NCBI RefSeq assembly: GCF_016482685.1
Contig: NZ_JACYHF010000012.1
Location: 124,001-188,000 of the forward strand
Direction of reading: 5' to 3'
DNA from: Streptomyces sp. DSM 110735
Lineage (GTDB): Bacteria; Actinomycetota; Actinomycetes; Streptomycetales; Streptomycetaceae
DNA: 64,000 nucleotides
Shown here: in pieces, positions 7,328 through 15,855 of the stretch
Numbering within the stretch: the stretch's first letter is position 1
Layout of the letters: each line of letters starts with the position of its first letter
Made by a program: the position numbers and the translations under genes
The notes under the pieces: model-generated
Database searches by the model: none
What the model was told of the DNA's origin: nothing
What the model saw: only the letters and a program-made list of their open reading frames with translations

Positions 7328-8164
7328 CTACGCCAGCGGATCCGGCGCAGCGGTAACCCCGTACTCAGCCAGCTTCGCCCTACCCCCGTCGGGCGCGGTC
7401 AGCACCAGCGGACCCTCAGCCGTAAGAGCGACAGAGTGCTCCCAGTGCGAAGACCAGGTCCCGTCCGTGGTGATGACAGTCCAGTCGTCGGACAGCACCT
7501 CCGTGCGAGGCGTACCCAAAGACACCATCGGCTCGATGGCGAGGCAGAACCCCGGCACCAGCTTCGGTCCCTTCCCCCGCCGCCGCTCGACGTAGTTCAG
7601 CAGATGCGGGTCCATGTGCATCTCGGTACCGATGCCGTGACCGCCGTAGTCCTCGATGATCCCGTACCGCCCGCCCCCCGGCTTCGGCTGACGACGGATG
7701 TACGTCTCGATCGCCCGCGAGATGTCCACCAGCCGGTTGCCCTGCTTCATCGCCGCGATGCCCGCCCACATCGACTCCTCGGTGACCCGCGACAGCTCGA
7801 TCAGCTCGGGCGCGTGCCCGGAGCCGACGAAAGCGGTGTACGCGGCGTCGCCGTGCCAGCCGTCGACGATCGCACCGCAGTCGATGGAGATGATGTCGCC
7901 GTCCTTGAGGACGACCTCGTCGGAGGGGATGCCGTGGACGACGACCTCGTTGGCCGAGGTGCAGATCGTCGCGGGGAAACCGCCGTACCCCAGGAAGTTC
8001 GACTTGGCGCCGTGCTCGTCGAGCACCTTGCGCGCGACCTGGTCCAGGTCGCGGGTGGTCGCGCCGGGCACCGCCGCCTCACGGGTGGCCGCGTGGATCG
8101 CGGCGACGACCAGCCCCGCCTCACGCATCTTGGCGATCTGCTCAGGGGTCTTGATCTGCACCAT
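7328..8164 (-). CDS. map: Methionine aminopeptidase, type I
   Basis: MetAP removes the initiator methionine from nascent proteins. The metal-binding residues can be placed in IDCGAIVDGWHGDAAYT, GHGIGTEMH, AIEPM and the final Glu of WEHSVALT. I prefer the start MVQIKTPEQIAKMREAG at 8164 (278 residues, the usual Streptomyces length). An in-frame start at 8191 would add nine residues and has no better ribosome site. It is separated from adk by a palindromic terminator, so it may be transcribed independently. Confidence 0.95.
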   Translation of the reverse strand: MVQIKTPEQIAKMREAGLVVAAIHAATREAAVPGATTRDLDQVARKVLDEHGAKSNFLGYGGFPATICTSANEVVVHGIPSDEVVLKDGDIISIDCGAIVDGWHGDAAYTAFVGSGHAPELIELSRVTEESMWAGIAAMKQGNRLVDISRAIETYIRRQPKPGGGRYGIIEDYGGHGIGTEMHMDPHLLNYVERRRGKGPKLVPGFCLAIEPMVSLGTPRTEVLSDDWTVITTDGTWSSHWEHSVALTAEGPLVLTAPDGGRAKLAEYGVTAAPDPLA

Positions 8165-8214
8165 GGGGGGCCTGCGCTCTCCGTCACTCATCGACTGTTA
8201 GGGACACAACACTA

Positions 8215-8247
8215 CGGCCGCGGCGCCCATGAGGGACACCGCGGCCG
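8215..8247 (-). terminator. Terminator after adk
   Basis: CGGCCGCGG (8215-8223) pairs perfectly with CCGCGGCCG (8239-8247), 14 bp beyond the adk stop codon. Confidence 0.75.
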
Positions 8248-8260
8248 GAGGGACCGCTCG

Positions 8261-8926
8261 TTACTCGCTCTCGGTCTGCTCGCTCTTGAGAGCGGCCAGC
8301 GCGCGCTGGGTGATCTCGTCCACCGGACCGAGCGAGGAGATCGTCACGACCAGGCCCTGGGACCGGTAGTAGTCGATGATCGGCTCGGTCTGCGTGTGGT
8401 AGACCTCCAGGCGCTTGCGGACCGTGTCCTCGGAGTCGTCGTCACGCTGGTACAGCTCGCCGCCGCAGACGTCGCAGACGCCTTCCTGCTTCGGCTTGCT
8501 GTACGTCACGTGGAAGACGTGCGAGGAGTCGTTGCGGCAGATGCGCCGACCGGCGATCCGCTTGACGACCTCGTCCTCCGGGACCTCCAGGTCCAGCACC
8601 GCGTCCAGCTTGATGCCCTCGCCGCGCAGCAGCTCGTCCAGCGCCTCGGCCTGCGACACGTTGCGCGGGAACCCGTCGAGCAGGAAGCCGTTCTCGGCGT
8701 CGGGCTGCTCCATGCGGTCCTTGGCCATCGCGATGGTGACCTCGTCGGGGACGAGGTTTCCGGCGTCCATGAAGGACTTCGCGAGTTTGCCCAGCTCCGT
8801 CTGCCGGCTGATGTTGGCCCGGAACAGGTCGCCCGTGGAGATGTGCGGGACCGACAGGGTCTCGGCGAGGCGGACGGCTTGCGTTCCCTTACCGGCACCC
8901 GGCGGCCCGACGAGGACGATACGCAT
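8261..8926 (-). CDS. adk: Adenylate kinase
   Basis: Adk catalyses ATP + AMP = 2 ADP. The P-loop GPPGAGKGTQA is at residues 7-17, HISTGDLFRANI and LLDGFPRNVSQAEALD follow, and the LID (about 125-160) carries CRND and CDVC. The first LID Cys pair is incomplete: only three Cys remain, with nearby His/Asp, so zinc binding is uncertain. The length of 221 is usual. Its ATG overlaps the secY stop by one base (TGATG), implying translational coupling. Confidence 0.97.
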   Translation of the reverse strand: MRIVLVGPPGAGKGTQAVRLAETLSVPHISTGDLFRANISRQTELGKLAKSFMDAGNLVPDEVTIAMAKDRMEQPDAENGFLLDGFPRNVSQAEALDELLRGEGIKLDAVLDLEVPEDEVVKRIAGRRICRNDSSHVFHVTYSKPKQEGVCDVCGGELYQRDDDSEDTVRKRLEVYHTQTEPIIDYYRSQGLVVTISSLGPVDEITQRALAALKSEQTESE

Positions 8927-10239
8927 CAGCGGAGGAACCCTTCGTAATTGCGCTGCTGGAGCTGGCTCTCGATCTGCTTCACGGTCTCCAGGCCGACACC
9001 CACGATGATGAGGATGCTGGTCCCGCCGAACGGGAAGTTCTGGCTTGCCCCGAAGCCCGCCAACGCCATCGTCGGCACAAGAGCGATCAGACCCAGATAC
9101 AGCGAACCCGGCCAGGTGATCCGGTTGAGCACGTAACTGAGGTACTCAGCGGTCGGTCGGCCAGCCCGGATGCCCGGGATGAAGCCACCATACTTCTTCA
9201 TGTTGTCGGCGACTTCCTCGGGGTTGAACGAGATCGCCACGTAGAAGAACGCGAAGAACACGATCAGGAGGAAGTACATCGTGATGTAGACCGGGTGGTC
9301 GCCCTTGGTCAGGTTCGCCGTGATCCAGCGCTTCCACCCCGAGTCCCCGCCCGCGAACTGCGCGACCAGAGCCGGGATGTAGAGGAGCGACGAGGCGAAG
9401 ATGACCGGGATGACACCGGCCTGGTTCACCTTGAGCGGGATGTACGTCGAGGTGCCGCCGTAGGACCGGCGACCGATCATGCGCTTCGCGTACTGCACGG
9501 GGATACGGCGCTGGGCCTGCTCCACGAAGACGACGAGCGCGACCATGACCAGGCCGACCAGGATGACGGTGCCGAACTCGATCCAGCCGTCGGCCAGGGT
9601 GCCGGACTTCTTGATGGCCCACAGCGCGGACGGGAAGGTCGCGGCGATCGAGATGAACATCAGGATCGACATGCCGTTGCCGATGCCGCGGTCGGTGATC
9701 AGCTCACCGAGCCACATGACGACGCAGGTACCGGCGGTCATGCAGATCACCATGGTGATCGTGATGAAGATCGACTGGTCCGGGACGATGCTCGGGGCGG
9801 CGGTGCAGCCGCTGAACAGCGCGCCGGTGCGGGCGGTGGCGACCAGTCCGGTGCCCTGGAGGATGGCCAGCGCCACGGTCAGATACCGCGTGTACTGCGT
9901 GATCTTCGCCGTGCCCGCCTGGCCCTCCTTCTTGAGGGCTTCCAGACGCGGGATCACCACGGTCAGCAGTTGAAGGATGATGCTGGCCGTGATGTACGGC
10001 ATGATGCCGAGGGCGAAGATCGTGATCTGCAGCAGCGCGCCACCGCTGAACATGTTGACCAGTCCGAAGAGGCCCTGATTGCCGGACGCCTCGGTCACAC
10101 ACTGCTGGACGGCCTTGTAATTGACGCCGGGGATCGGGATGTGGGTACCGACCCGGTAGACCACGATGATGCCCAGCGTGAAGAGCAGCTTCTTGCGCAG
10201 GTCGGGCGTCCTGAACGCCCGGGCGAACGCGGTGAGCAC
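8926..10239 (-). CDS. secY: Protein translocase subunit SecY
   Basis: SecY is the ten-helix channel of the Sec translocon. The 437-residue protein has the expected hydrophobic segments, an N-terminal FRTPDLRKKLLFTLGI, the plug-region pattern GLFGLVNMFSGGAL, and the cytoplasmic C5 loop YGGFIPGIRAGRPTAEYL. It is cotranscribed with adk. A perfect 12-bp hairpin separates it from rplO, so secY-adk may be regulated apart from the spc genes. Confidence 0.97.
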   Translation of the reverse strand: MLTAFARAFRTPDLRKKLLFTLGIIVVYRVGTHIPIPGVNYKAVQQCVTEASGNQGLFGLVNMFSGGALLQITIFALGIMPYITASIILQLLTVVIPRLEALKKEGQAGTAKITQYTRYLTVALAILQGTGLVATARTGALFSGCTAAPSIVPDQSIFITITMVICMTAGTCVVMWLGELITDRGIGNGMSILMFISIAATFPSALWAIKKSGTLADGWIEFGTVILVGLVMVALVVFVEQAQRRIPVQYAKRMIGRRSYGGTSTYIPLKVNQAGVIPVIFASSLLYIPALVAQFAGGDSGWKRWITANLTKGDHPVYITMYFLLIVFFAFFYVAISFNPEEVADNMKKYGGFIPGIRAGRPTAEYLSYVLNRITWPGSLYLGLIALVPTMALAGFGASQNFPFGGTSILIIVGVGLETVKQIESQLQQRNYEGFLR

Positions 10240-10358
10240 GGTGCCTCCTGCGACCCCCGCGCAACTGCGTCAAGGGTGACGGTCTAGAGGTTCGACGAAT
10301 ACGAATAAGAACAGTGCAGGCCACCTTACCGGCGACACTGCCCCCCTAGGAACGACCA

Positions 10359-10391
10359 ACCGGGGATACCCCATTGTGAGGTATCCCCGGT
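10359..10391 (-). terminator. Strong hairpin between rplO and secY
   Basis: ACCGGGGATACC (10359-10370) and GGTATCCCCGGT (10380-10391) form a perfect 12-bp stem with a 9-nt loop. It lies 36 bp after the rplO stop codon and is a likely terminator or attenuator of the spc transcript. Confidence 0.8.
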
Positions 10392-10426
10392 CGGGATCGT
10401 CTATGTCATCGAGAGACCTGAGGGAC

Positions 10427-10882
10427 TCAGACCAGCTCGGTGACCGTACCGCCGGCGGCGGTGATCTTCTCCTTGGCGGAGTCGGAGACGGCGTCCACCG
10501 TCACCTGCAGCGCCACGGAGAGCTCGCCCTGGCCGAGGACCTTGACGAGGCTGTTCTTGCGAACGGCACCCTTGGCCACGAGGTCCTGGACGGTGACCTC
10601 TCCACCCTGCGGGTAGAGGGAGGCCAGCTTGTCCAGGTTCACGACCTGGTACTCGGTCTTGAACGGGTTCTTGAAGCCCTTGAGCTTCGGGAGACGCATG
10701 TGGAGGGGCATCTGGCCACCCTCGAAGCGCTCCGGAACCTGGTAACGGGCCTTCGTGCCCTTGGTACCACGACCGGCCGTCTTACCCTTCGACGCCTCAC
10801 CACGACCCACACGGGTCTTGGCGGTCTTGGCGCCCGGGGCGGGACGGAGGTTGTGGATCTTGAGCGGGTTCTGCTCCGCCAT
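10427..10882 (-). CDS. rplO: 50S ribosomal protein L15 (uL15)
   Basis: L15 is a late-assembly large-subunit protein. Recognisable parts are KIHNLRPAPGAKTAKTRVGRG, the GRGTKGTKAR segment and GEVTVQDLVAKGAVRK. The length of 151 is usual. It starts 2 bp after the rpmD stop and ends the L30-L15 pair of the spc order. Confidence 0.97.
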   Translation of the reverse strand: MAEQNPLKIHNLRPAPGAKTAKTRVGRGEASKGKTAGRGTKGTKARYQVPERFEGGQMPLHMRLPKLKGFKNPFKTEYQVVNLDKLASLYPQGGEVTVQDLVAKGAVRKNSLVKVLGQGELSVALQVTVDAVSDSAKEKITAAGGTVTELV

Positions 10883-10884
10883 GA

Positions 10885-11067
10885 TCAGTCGACCTCCTCG
10901 ACCGTCACGAGGTGGCGGACGGTGTGCACCATGCCGCGGAACTCGGGGCGGTCCTCCTTGACGACCTGCGTGTTGATGCCCTTGAGACCAAGGGAACGCA
11001 GGGTGTCACGGTGGTTCTGCTTGCTGCCGATGTAGGACTTGACCTGCGTGATCTTGAGCTGCGCCAT
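10885..11067 (-). CDS. rpmD: 50S ribosomal protein L30 (uL30)
   Basis: The 60-residue protein MAQLKITQVKSYIGSKQNHR matches L30, and GINTQVVKEDRPEFRGMVH is typical. The start at 11067 overlaps the rpsE stop by one base (TAATG), so the two are translationally coupled. Confidence 0.97.
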   Translation of the reverse strand: MAQLKITQVKSYIGSKQNHRDTLRSLGLKGINTQVVKEDRPEFRGMVHTVRHLVTVEEVD

Positions 11068-11672
11068 TACGCACCAGCCCCGGCACGCGCACGCAGCAGA
11101 GCCGCGGGGGCGACGTCCTCGAGCGGCAGACCGCGGCGGGCCGCGACCTCCTCGGGACGCTGCAGGCCCTTGAGGGCCGCCACGGTGGCGTGCACGATGT
11201 TGATCGCGTTGTCGGAGCCCAGGGACTTCGACAGGATGTCGTGGATACCGGCGCACTCGAGCACCGCACGCACCGGGCCACCGGCGATAACGCCGGTACC
11301 GGGGGACGCGGGCTTGAGCAGGACGACGCCGGCAGCCTTCTCACCCTGGATGGGGTGGGGGATGGTGCCCTGGATACGGGGGACCTTGAAGAAGTGCTTC
11401 TTGGCCTCCTCAACACCCTTGGCGATGGCGGCCGGCACCTCCTTGGCCTTGCCGTAACCGACACCGACGGTGCCGTCACCATCGCCCACCACGACCAGCG
11501 CGGTGAAGCTGAAGCGACGACCACCCTTCACAACCTTGGCGACGCGGTTGATCGCGACAACGCGCTCAACGTACGCGGTCTTCTCGGCGGCAGCCGCGCC
11601 GCCGTCACGGCCCTTCCGGTCCCGCCGCTCGCCGCCACCGGCACCGCCACCGCGGCGCTGGGGTCCAGCCAT
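11067..11672 (-). CDS. rpsE: 30S ribosomal protein S5 (uS5)
   Basis: S5 helps decoding accuracy. The N-terminal 35 residues are Gly/Arg-rich (GGGAGGGERRDRKGRDGG). The RNA-binding domain follows with YVERVVAINRVAKVVKGGRRF and VGVGYGKAKEVPAAIAKG, then the C-terminal domain with GTGVIAGGPVRAVLECAGI. The 201 residues exceed the 166 of E. coli because of the terminal extensions, normal in Streptomyces. Confidence 0.98.
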   Translation of the reverse strand: MAGPQRRGGGAGGGERRDRKGRDGGAAAAEKTAYVERVVAINRVAKVVKGGRRFSFTALVVVGDGDGTVGVGYGKAKEVPAAIAKGVEEAKKHFFKVPRIQGTIPHPIQGEKAAGVVLLKPASPGTGVIAGGPVRAVLECAGIHDILSKSLGSDNAINIVHATVAALKGLQRPEEVAARRGLPLEDVAPAALLRARAGAGA

Positions 11673-11737
11673 TGGAATTACCTCTCTCTTTATCCGCTAG
11701 CTACGCAGCGTCTGAAAGTCGCTGCGCGACGGGCGAC

Positions 11738-12121
11738 TCAGAACTTGAGTCCGGCTTCGCGGGCGGCGTCCGCCAGGGCGGCGATGCGCCCGGCGTACTG
11801 GTTGCCACCACGGTCGAATACGACAGCCTCGACACCGGCGGCCTTGGCGCGCTCGGCGACCAGGGCGCCGACGGACTTGGCCTGCGTCGACTTGTCGCTC
11901 TCGCCGCCGCGGATCGAGGCGTCCAGGGTCGACGCCGACGCCAGGGTGTGACCCTTGATGTCGTCGATGACCTGGGCCACGATGTGGCGGTTCGAGCGCG
12001 TCACGACGAGACGCGGGCGCTCAGCCGTACCCGAGATGTGCTTACGGATCCGGATGTGACGGCGCTTGATCGCGGCGCGCTTGTAGGCGTCGCCCTTGAG
12101 GATCTTCTGTCCGTATGCCAT
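11738..12121 (-). CDS. rplR: 50S ribosomal protein L18 (uL18)
   Basis: L18 binds 5S rRNA with L5 and L25. The family blocks are KRRHIRIRKHISGTAERPRL and VFDRGGNQYAGRIAALADAA. The length of 127 is usual. It starts 3 bp after rplF. Confidence 0.98.
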   Translation of the reverse strand: MAYGQKILKGDAYKRAAIKRRHIRIRKHISGTAERPRLVVTRSNRHIVAQVIDDIKGHTLASASTLDASIRGGESDKSTQAKSVGALVAERAKAAGVEAVVFDRGGNQYAGRIAALADAAREAGLKF

Positions 12122-12124
12122 GGC

Positions 12125-12664
12125 TTACTTACCCGCCTTTCCGACCTTGCGGCGGATGACTTCGCCCTCGTACTTGACGCCCTTGGCCTTGTACGGGTCG
12201 GGCTTGCGCAGCTTGCGGATGTTCGCCGCAACCTCGCCGACCTTCTGCTTGTCGATGCCCTCGACCTGGAAGCGGGTCGGGGTCTCCACCTTGAAGGTGA
12301 TGCCCTCGGGGGCCTCGACGACGATCGGGTGGCTGTAGCCGAGCGCGAACTCGAGGTTCGAACCCTTGGCGGTCACTCGGTAACCGACACCGCTGATCTC
12401 GAGCTTCTTCACGTAACCCTGGGTCACGCCGGTGATCATGTTCGCCACCAGCGTGCGGGACAGGCCGTGCAGGGCCTTGTTCTGACGCTCGTCGTTGGGG
12501 CGGGTGACGTTCAGAACGCCGTCCTCACCCTTGGCGATGTCGATCGGCGCCACGACGGTGTGGGACAGGGTGCCCTTGGGGCCCTTGACCGAGACCGTAC
12601 GGCCGTCGATGGTGACGTCCACGCCGGCGGGAACCGTGATGGGGAGCTTGCCAATACGCGACAT
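12125..12664 (-). CDS. rplF: 50S ribosomal protein L6 (uL6)
   Basis: L6 lies near the sarcin-ricin loop and factor-binding site. It begins MSRIGKLPITVPAGVDVTI, and the C-terminal signature PDPYKAKGVKYEGEVIRRK is intact. The length of 179 is usual. It sits between rpsH and rplR. Confidence 0.98.
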   Translation of the reverse strand: MSRIGKLPITVPAGVDVTIDGRTVSVKGPKGTLSHTVVAPIDIAKGEDGVLNVTRPNDERQNKALHGLSRTLVANMITGVTQGYVKKLEISGVGYRVTAKGSNLEFALGYSHPIVVEAPEGITFKVETPTRFQVEGIDKQKVGEVAANIRKLRKPDPYKAKGVKYEGEVIRRKVGKAGK

Positions 12665-12688
12665 AGCTGTTTCCTCCGTTCCCTTCCG

Positions 12689-13087
12689 TTACCAGACGTA
12701 GGCGAGAACTTCTCCGCCTACGCCCTTCTTGCCGGCCTGCTTGTCGGTGAGGAGCCCGTGGGACGTGGAGATGATCGCCACGCCGAGGCCACCCAGCACC
12801 TTGGGCAGGTTGGTGGACTTCGCGTAGACCCGGAGACCGGGCTTCGAGATCCGCTTGATGCCCGCGATGGAGCGCTCACGGTTCGGACCGAACTTCAGCT
12901 CGAGGACGAGGTTCTTGCCAACCTCGGCGTCCTCGGTCTTCCAGCCGGTGATGAAGCCCTCCTGCTGGAGGATCTCCGCGATGTGAGACTTGATCTTCGA
13001 CGCCGGCATCGTCACGGAGTCGTGGTATGCCGAGTTCGCGTTACGCAGACGCGTAAGCATGTCTGCGATCGGATCAGTCATGGTCAT
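12689..13087 (-). CDS. rpsH: 30S ribosomal protein S8 (uS8)
   Basis: S8 binds helix 21 of 16S rRNA and in E. coli represses spc translation. The start at 13087 (MTMTDPIADMLTRLRNA) follows GAAGG and gives 132 residues. The C-terminal signature STSHGLLTDKQAGKKGVGG is clear. The open frame continues upstream to 13213 without family similarity. A 210-bp gap separates it from rpsN, longer than elsewhere in this cluster. Confidence 0.97.
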   Translation of the reverse strand: MTMTDPIADMLTRLRNANSAYHDSVTMPASKIKSHIAEILQQEGFITGWKTEDAEVGKNLVLELKFGPNRERSIAGIKRISKPGLRVYAKSTNLPKVLGGLGVAIISTSHGLLTDKQAGKKGVGGEVLAYVW

Positions 13088-13297
13088 GAATTGGCCTTCG
13101 GCCTCTCTCGCCGGGGTTTCCTGGTGCGCCATCCCTCTCCCCGATCCGGGACGGGGCGGGTGCGGCGCGGTGGACCTACGGCGTAGTAAGTCGTACGGGC
13201 GACAGACGCCCAACCCCGCAAGCCTACGGCATGTGGGGAAGGGCCTCTGTCGACCCAGATGCTTACCGAGAGCTTCAGGAATCCCTGTTTAGGGGGA

Positions 13298-13483
13298 TTA
13301 CCAGGAGCTCTTGGTCACGCCCGGCAGCTCGCCACGGTGAGCCATCTCACGAAGGCACACGCGGCAGAGGCCGAACTTGCGGTACACGGAGTGCGGACGG
13401 CCGCAGCGCTGGCAGCGCGTGTAGCCACGCACACCGAACTTGGGCTTGCGAGCAGCCTTAGCGATAAGAGCCTTCTTCGCCAT
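13298..13483 (-). CDS. rpsN: 30S ribosomal protein S14 type Z (uS14)
   Basis: The 61-residue zinc form begins MAKKALIAKAARKPKF. It has two CxxC pairs, CQRC and CRVC, with the intervening GRPHSVYRKFGL. The start at 13483 is preferred over an in-frame upstream ATG three codons earlier. Streptomyces usually have a zinc-free S14 paralogue elsewhere. Confidence 0.97.
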   Translation of the reverse strand: MAKKALIAKAARKPKFGVRGYTRCQRCGRPHSVYRKFGLCRVCLREMAHRGELPGVTKSSW

Positions 13484-13488
13484 CTCGC

Positions 13489-14043
13489 TCACGCCTCCTT
13501 GAACGGGAAGCCGAGGTGACGAAGGAGCGCGCGGCCCTCAGCGTCGTTGGTCGCCGTGGTGACCACGGTGATGTCCATACCCCGGACGCGGTCGATCTTG
13601 TCCTGGTCGATCTCGTGGAACATGACCTGCTCCGTGAGACCGAAGGTGTAGTTGCCACGGCCGTCGAACTGCTTGGGGGACAGACCACGGAAGTCGCGGA
13701 TGCGCGGGAGCGCGAGCGACAGGGTGCGGTCCAGGAACTCCCACATGCGGTCGCCACGGAGCGTGACGTGGGCACCGATCGGCTGACCCTCGCGCAGCTT
13801 GAACTGCGCGATGGACTTGCGGGCCTTGGTGATGGCCGGCTTCTGACCGGTGATGGTGGTCAGGTCACGGACGGCACCGTCCATGAGCTTGGAGTCACGG
13901 GCGGCGTCGCCGACACCCATGTTGACCACGATCTTGACGAGGCCGGGGATCTGCATGACGTTCTCGTACTTGAACTCGTCACGCAGCTTGCCCGCGATCT
14001 CCTCGCGGTACTTCTGCTTCAGACGCGGAGTGGTGGTAGTCAT
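13489..14043 (-). CDS. rplE: 50S ribosomal protein L5 (uL5)
   Basis: L5 binds 5S rRNA and contacts P-site tRNA. Diagnostic parts are KIVVNMGVGDAARDSK, the TGQKPAITKARKSIAQFKLR block, and GLTEQVMFHEIDQDKIDRVR. The length is 184. Its start overlaps the rplX stop by one base. Confidence 0.98.
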   Translation of the reverse strand: MTTTTPRLKQKYREEIAGKLRDEFKYENVMQIPGLVKIVVNMGVGDAARDSKLMDGAVRDLTTITGQKPAITKARKSIAQFKLREGQPIGAHVTLRGDRMWEFLDRTLSLALPRIRDFRGLSPKQFDGRGNYTFGLTEQVMFHEIDQDKIDRVRGMDITVVTTATNDAEGRALLRHLGFPFKEA

Positions 14044-14366
14044 CAGATGTCCTCACCCGTCCGCTTGGCAACGCGGATCTTGTTGCCCTCGTCGTCGAAG
14101 CGGTAACCGACGCGCGTGACGACCTTGTTGCCGTCCTTCTCCACGACCAACTGAACGTTGGAGACGTGGATGGGGGCCTCGGTGGTCACGATGCCGCCGG
14201 CCTGGGAGCCGCTGGCGGTCGGGCCGGCCTTGGTGTGCTTCTTGACCCGGTTGACACCCTCGACCAGGACACGCTCGTCGCGCGGGTAAGCGGCAATGAC
14301 CTTGCCCTGCTTGCCCTTGTCCTTACCGGTGATGACCTGGACCAGGTCGCCCTTCTTGATCTTCAT
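14043..14366 (-). CDS. rplX: 50S ribosomal protein L24 (uL24)
   Basis: L24 initiates large-subunit assembly. The KOW motif is in KKGDLVQVITGKDKGKQGKV. The length of 107 is usual. It starts 2 bp after the rplN stop and overlaps rplE by one base. Confidence 0.98.
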   Translation of the reverse strand: MKIKKGDLVQVITGKDKGKQGKVIAAYPRDERVLVEGVNRVKKHTKAGPTASGSQAGGIVTTEAPIHVSNVQLVVEKDGNKVVTRVGYRFDDEGNKIRVAKRTGEDI

Positions 14367-14368
14367 GC

Positions 14369-14737
14369 TTACAGCACCTCCGGCGCGAGCGAGATGATCT
14401 TCATGAACTTCTTCTCGCGCAGCTCACGGCCGACGGGGCCGAAGATACGGGTGCCGCGAGGGTCGCCGTCGTTCTTCAGAATGACGGCGGCGTTCTCGTC
14501 GAAGCGGATGTACGAGCCGTCCGGACGACGGCGCTCCTTGACGGTGCGAACGATGACCGCCTTGACGACGTCACCCTTCTTCACGTTGCCGCCGGGGATC
14601 GCGTCCTTGACGGTGGCGACGATGACGTCACCGATGCCCGCGTAGCGGCGACCGGAGCCACCGAGCACACGGATGCAAAGGATTTCCTTCGCACCAGTGT
14701 TGTCGGCGACACGCAGTCGCGACTCCTGCTGGATCAC
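14369..14737 (-). CDS. rplN: 50S ribosomal protein L14 (uL14)
   Basis: L14 lies at the intersubunit face near bridge B8. It begins MIQQESRLRVADNTGAKEIL, with VKKGDVVKAVIVRTVKERR and GTRIFGPVGRELREK. The length of 122 is standard. It is the first gene after a large hairpin, matching the S10/spc boundary of E. coli. Confidence 0.98.
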   Translation of the reverse strand: MIQQESRLRVADNTGAKEILCIRVLGGSGRRYAGIGDVIVATVKDAIPGGNVKKGDVVKAVIVRTVKERRRPDGSYIRFDENAAVILKNDGDPRGTRIFGPVGRELREKKFMKIISLAPEVL

Positions 14738-14841
14738 GTCTATCTCCTGTTTGTCTGCCGGTTCCCTCCGGGGGTTGAGCCCGAAGAGCCTGGCGGAACT
14801 CTCCTGCGAGTGAACTCCCGCAGGAATTACCTTGCCGGTTT

Positions 14842-14885
14842 CCCGGCGGGGGGTCCGTGAGTCACCTCACGGAGCCCCCGCCGGG
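14842..14885 (-). terminator. Very large hairpin at the rpsQ/rplN (S10/spc) boundary
   Basis: Bases 14842-14861 pair with 14866-14885 around the tetraloop TCAC with a single mismatch (19 of 20 positions paired). The stem begins CCCGGCGGGGG and ends at GTGAG/CTCAC. Smaller hairpins lie between it and rplN. It is a terminator or attenuator, possibly also an RNA-processing site. Confidence 0.8.
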
Positions 14886-14922
14886 ACGGCGAATCTGTCT
14901 GCGGGTCAAAGCCCCGCAGGGA

Positions 14923-15207
14923 TTACTTGGCCTTCTCGAGGATCTCGACGACGCGCCAGCGCTTCGTCGCGGACAGCGGCCGGGTCTCCATGAGGAGGAC
15001 ACGGTCGCCGACACCCGCGGCGTTCTGCTCGTCGTGCGCCTTGAGCTTGTTCGTACGGCGGATGACCTTGCCGTACAGCGCGTGCTTCACGCGGTCCTCG
15101 ACGGCGACGACGACGGTCTTGTCCATCTTGTCGCTGACGACGAGACCCTCACGGGTCTTGCGGAAGCCGCGGGCCTCTGCGTTCTCAGTCACGTTCTTCT
15201 CGCTCAT
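14923..15207 (-). CDS. rpsQ: 30S ribosomal protein S17 (uS17)
   Basis: S17 binds 16S rRNA early in assembly. The core reads RKTREGLVVSDKMDKTVVVA and ends with LSATKRWRVVEILEKAK. The 94 residues include an N-terminal stretch of about 12 polar residues. Its ATG overlaps the rpmC stop by one base. Confidence 0.97.
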   Translation of the reverse strand: MSEKNVTENAEARGFRKTREGLVVSDKMDKTVVVAVEDRVKHALYGKVIRRTNKLKAHDEQNAAGVGDRVLLMETRPLSATKRWRVVEILEKAK

Positions 15208-15431
15208 CAGGCGTTCTCCACCGTTTCGATGCCCAGCTCACGCTCGCGCATCAGGGTGTAGATCCGCGCGATGTCCTTGCGGACCGCCTTCAGACGGCCG
15301 TGGTTCTCGAGCTGACCAGTCGCCGCCTGGAAACGGAGGTTGAACAGCTCTTCCTTGGCCTCGCGGAGCTTCGCGAGAAGCTCCTCGTTGCCCAGCTCGC
15401 GCAGCTCGGACGCCTTGGTACCGGCCGACAT
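15207..15431 (-). CDS. rpmC: 50S ribosomal protein L29 (uL29)
   Basis: L29 sits at the tunnel exit where trigger factor and SRP bind. The two-helix protein includes LRELGNEELLAKLREAKEEL and LKAVRKDIARIYTLMRERE. I use ATG 15431 (74 residues), which overlaps the rplP stop as TGATG. A GTG one codon earlier is possible. Confidence 0.96.
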   Translation of the reverse strand: MSAGTKASELRELGNEELLAKLREAKEELFNLRFQAATGQLENHGRLKAVRKDIARIYTLMRERELGIETVENA

Positions 15432-15850
15432 CACGCTTCACCTGCCTCGCGCTTGACGATCCGGCACTTCATCGGCAGCTTGTGAGCCGCACGAGTGAGG
15501 GCCTCACGCGCAATCTTCTCGTTGGGGTAGGACAGCTCGAACATGACCCGGCCCGGGTGCACGTTCGCGATCCACCACTCCGGAGAACCCTTACCGGAAC
15601 CCATGCGGGTCTCGGCAGGCTTCTTCGTCAGCGGGCGGTCCGGGTAGATGTTGATCCAGACCTTGCCGCCACGCTTGATGTGACGGGTCATCGCGATACG
15701 GGCCGCCTCGATCTGGCGGTTGGTCACGTACGCCGGCGTGAGGGCCTGAATGCCGTACTCGCCGAACGCGACCGTCGTACCGCCCTTGGCCTGACCACGG
15801 CGCTTCGGGTGGTGCTGCTTGCGGTGCTTGACCCTACGGGGGATCAGCAT
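15431..15850 (-). CDS. rplP: 50S ribosomal protein L16 (uL16)
   Basis: L16 organises the A-site region of the large subunit. It starts MLIPRRVKHRKQHHPKRRG, with WINIYPDRPLTKKPAETRMG and KGSPEWWIANVHPGRVMFE. The length of 139 is standard. It lies 5 bp after rpsC. Confidence 0.98.
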   Translation of the reverse strand: MLIPRRVKHRKQHHPKRRGQAKGGTTVAFGEYGIQALTPAYVTNRQIEAARIAMTRHIKRGGKVWINIYPDRPLTKKPAETRMGSGKGSPEWWIANVHPGRVMFELSYPNEKIAREALTRAAHKLPMKCRIVKREAGEA

Positions 15851-15855
15851 GTCGG

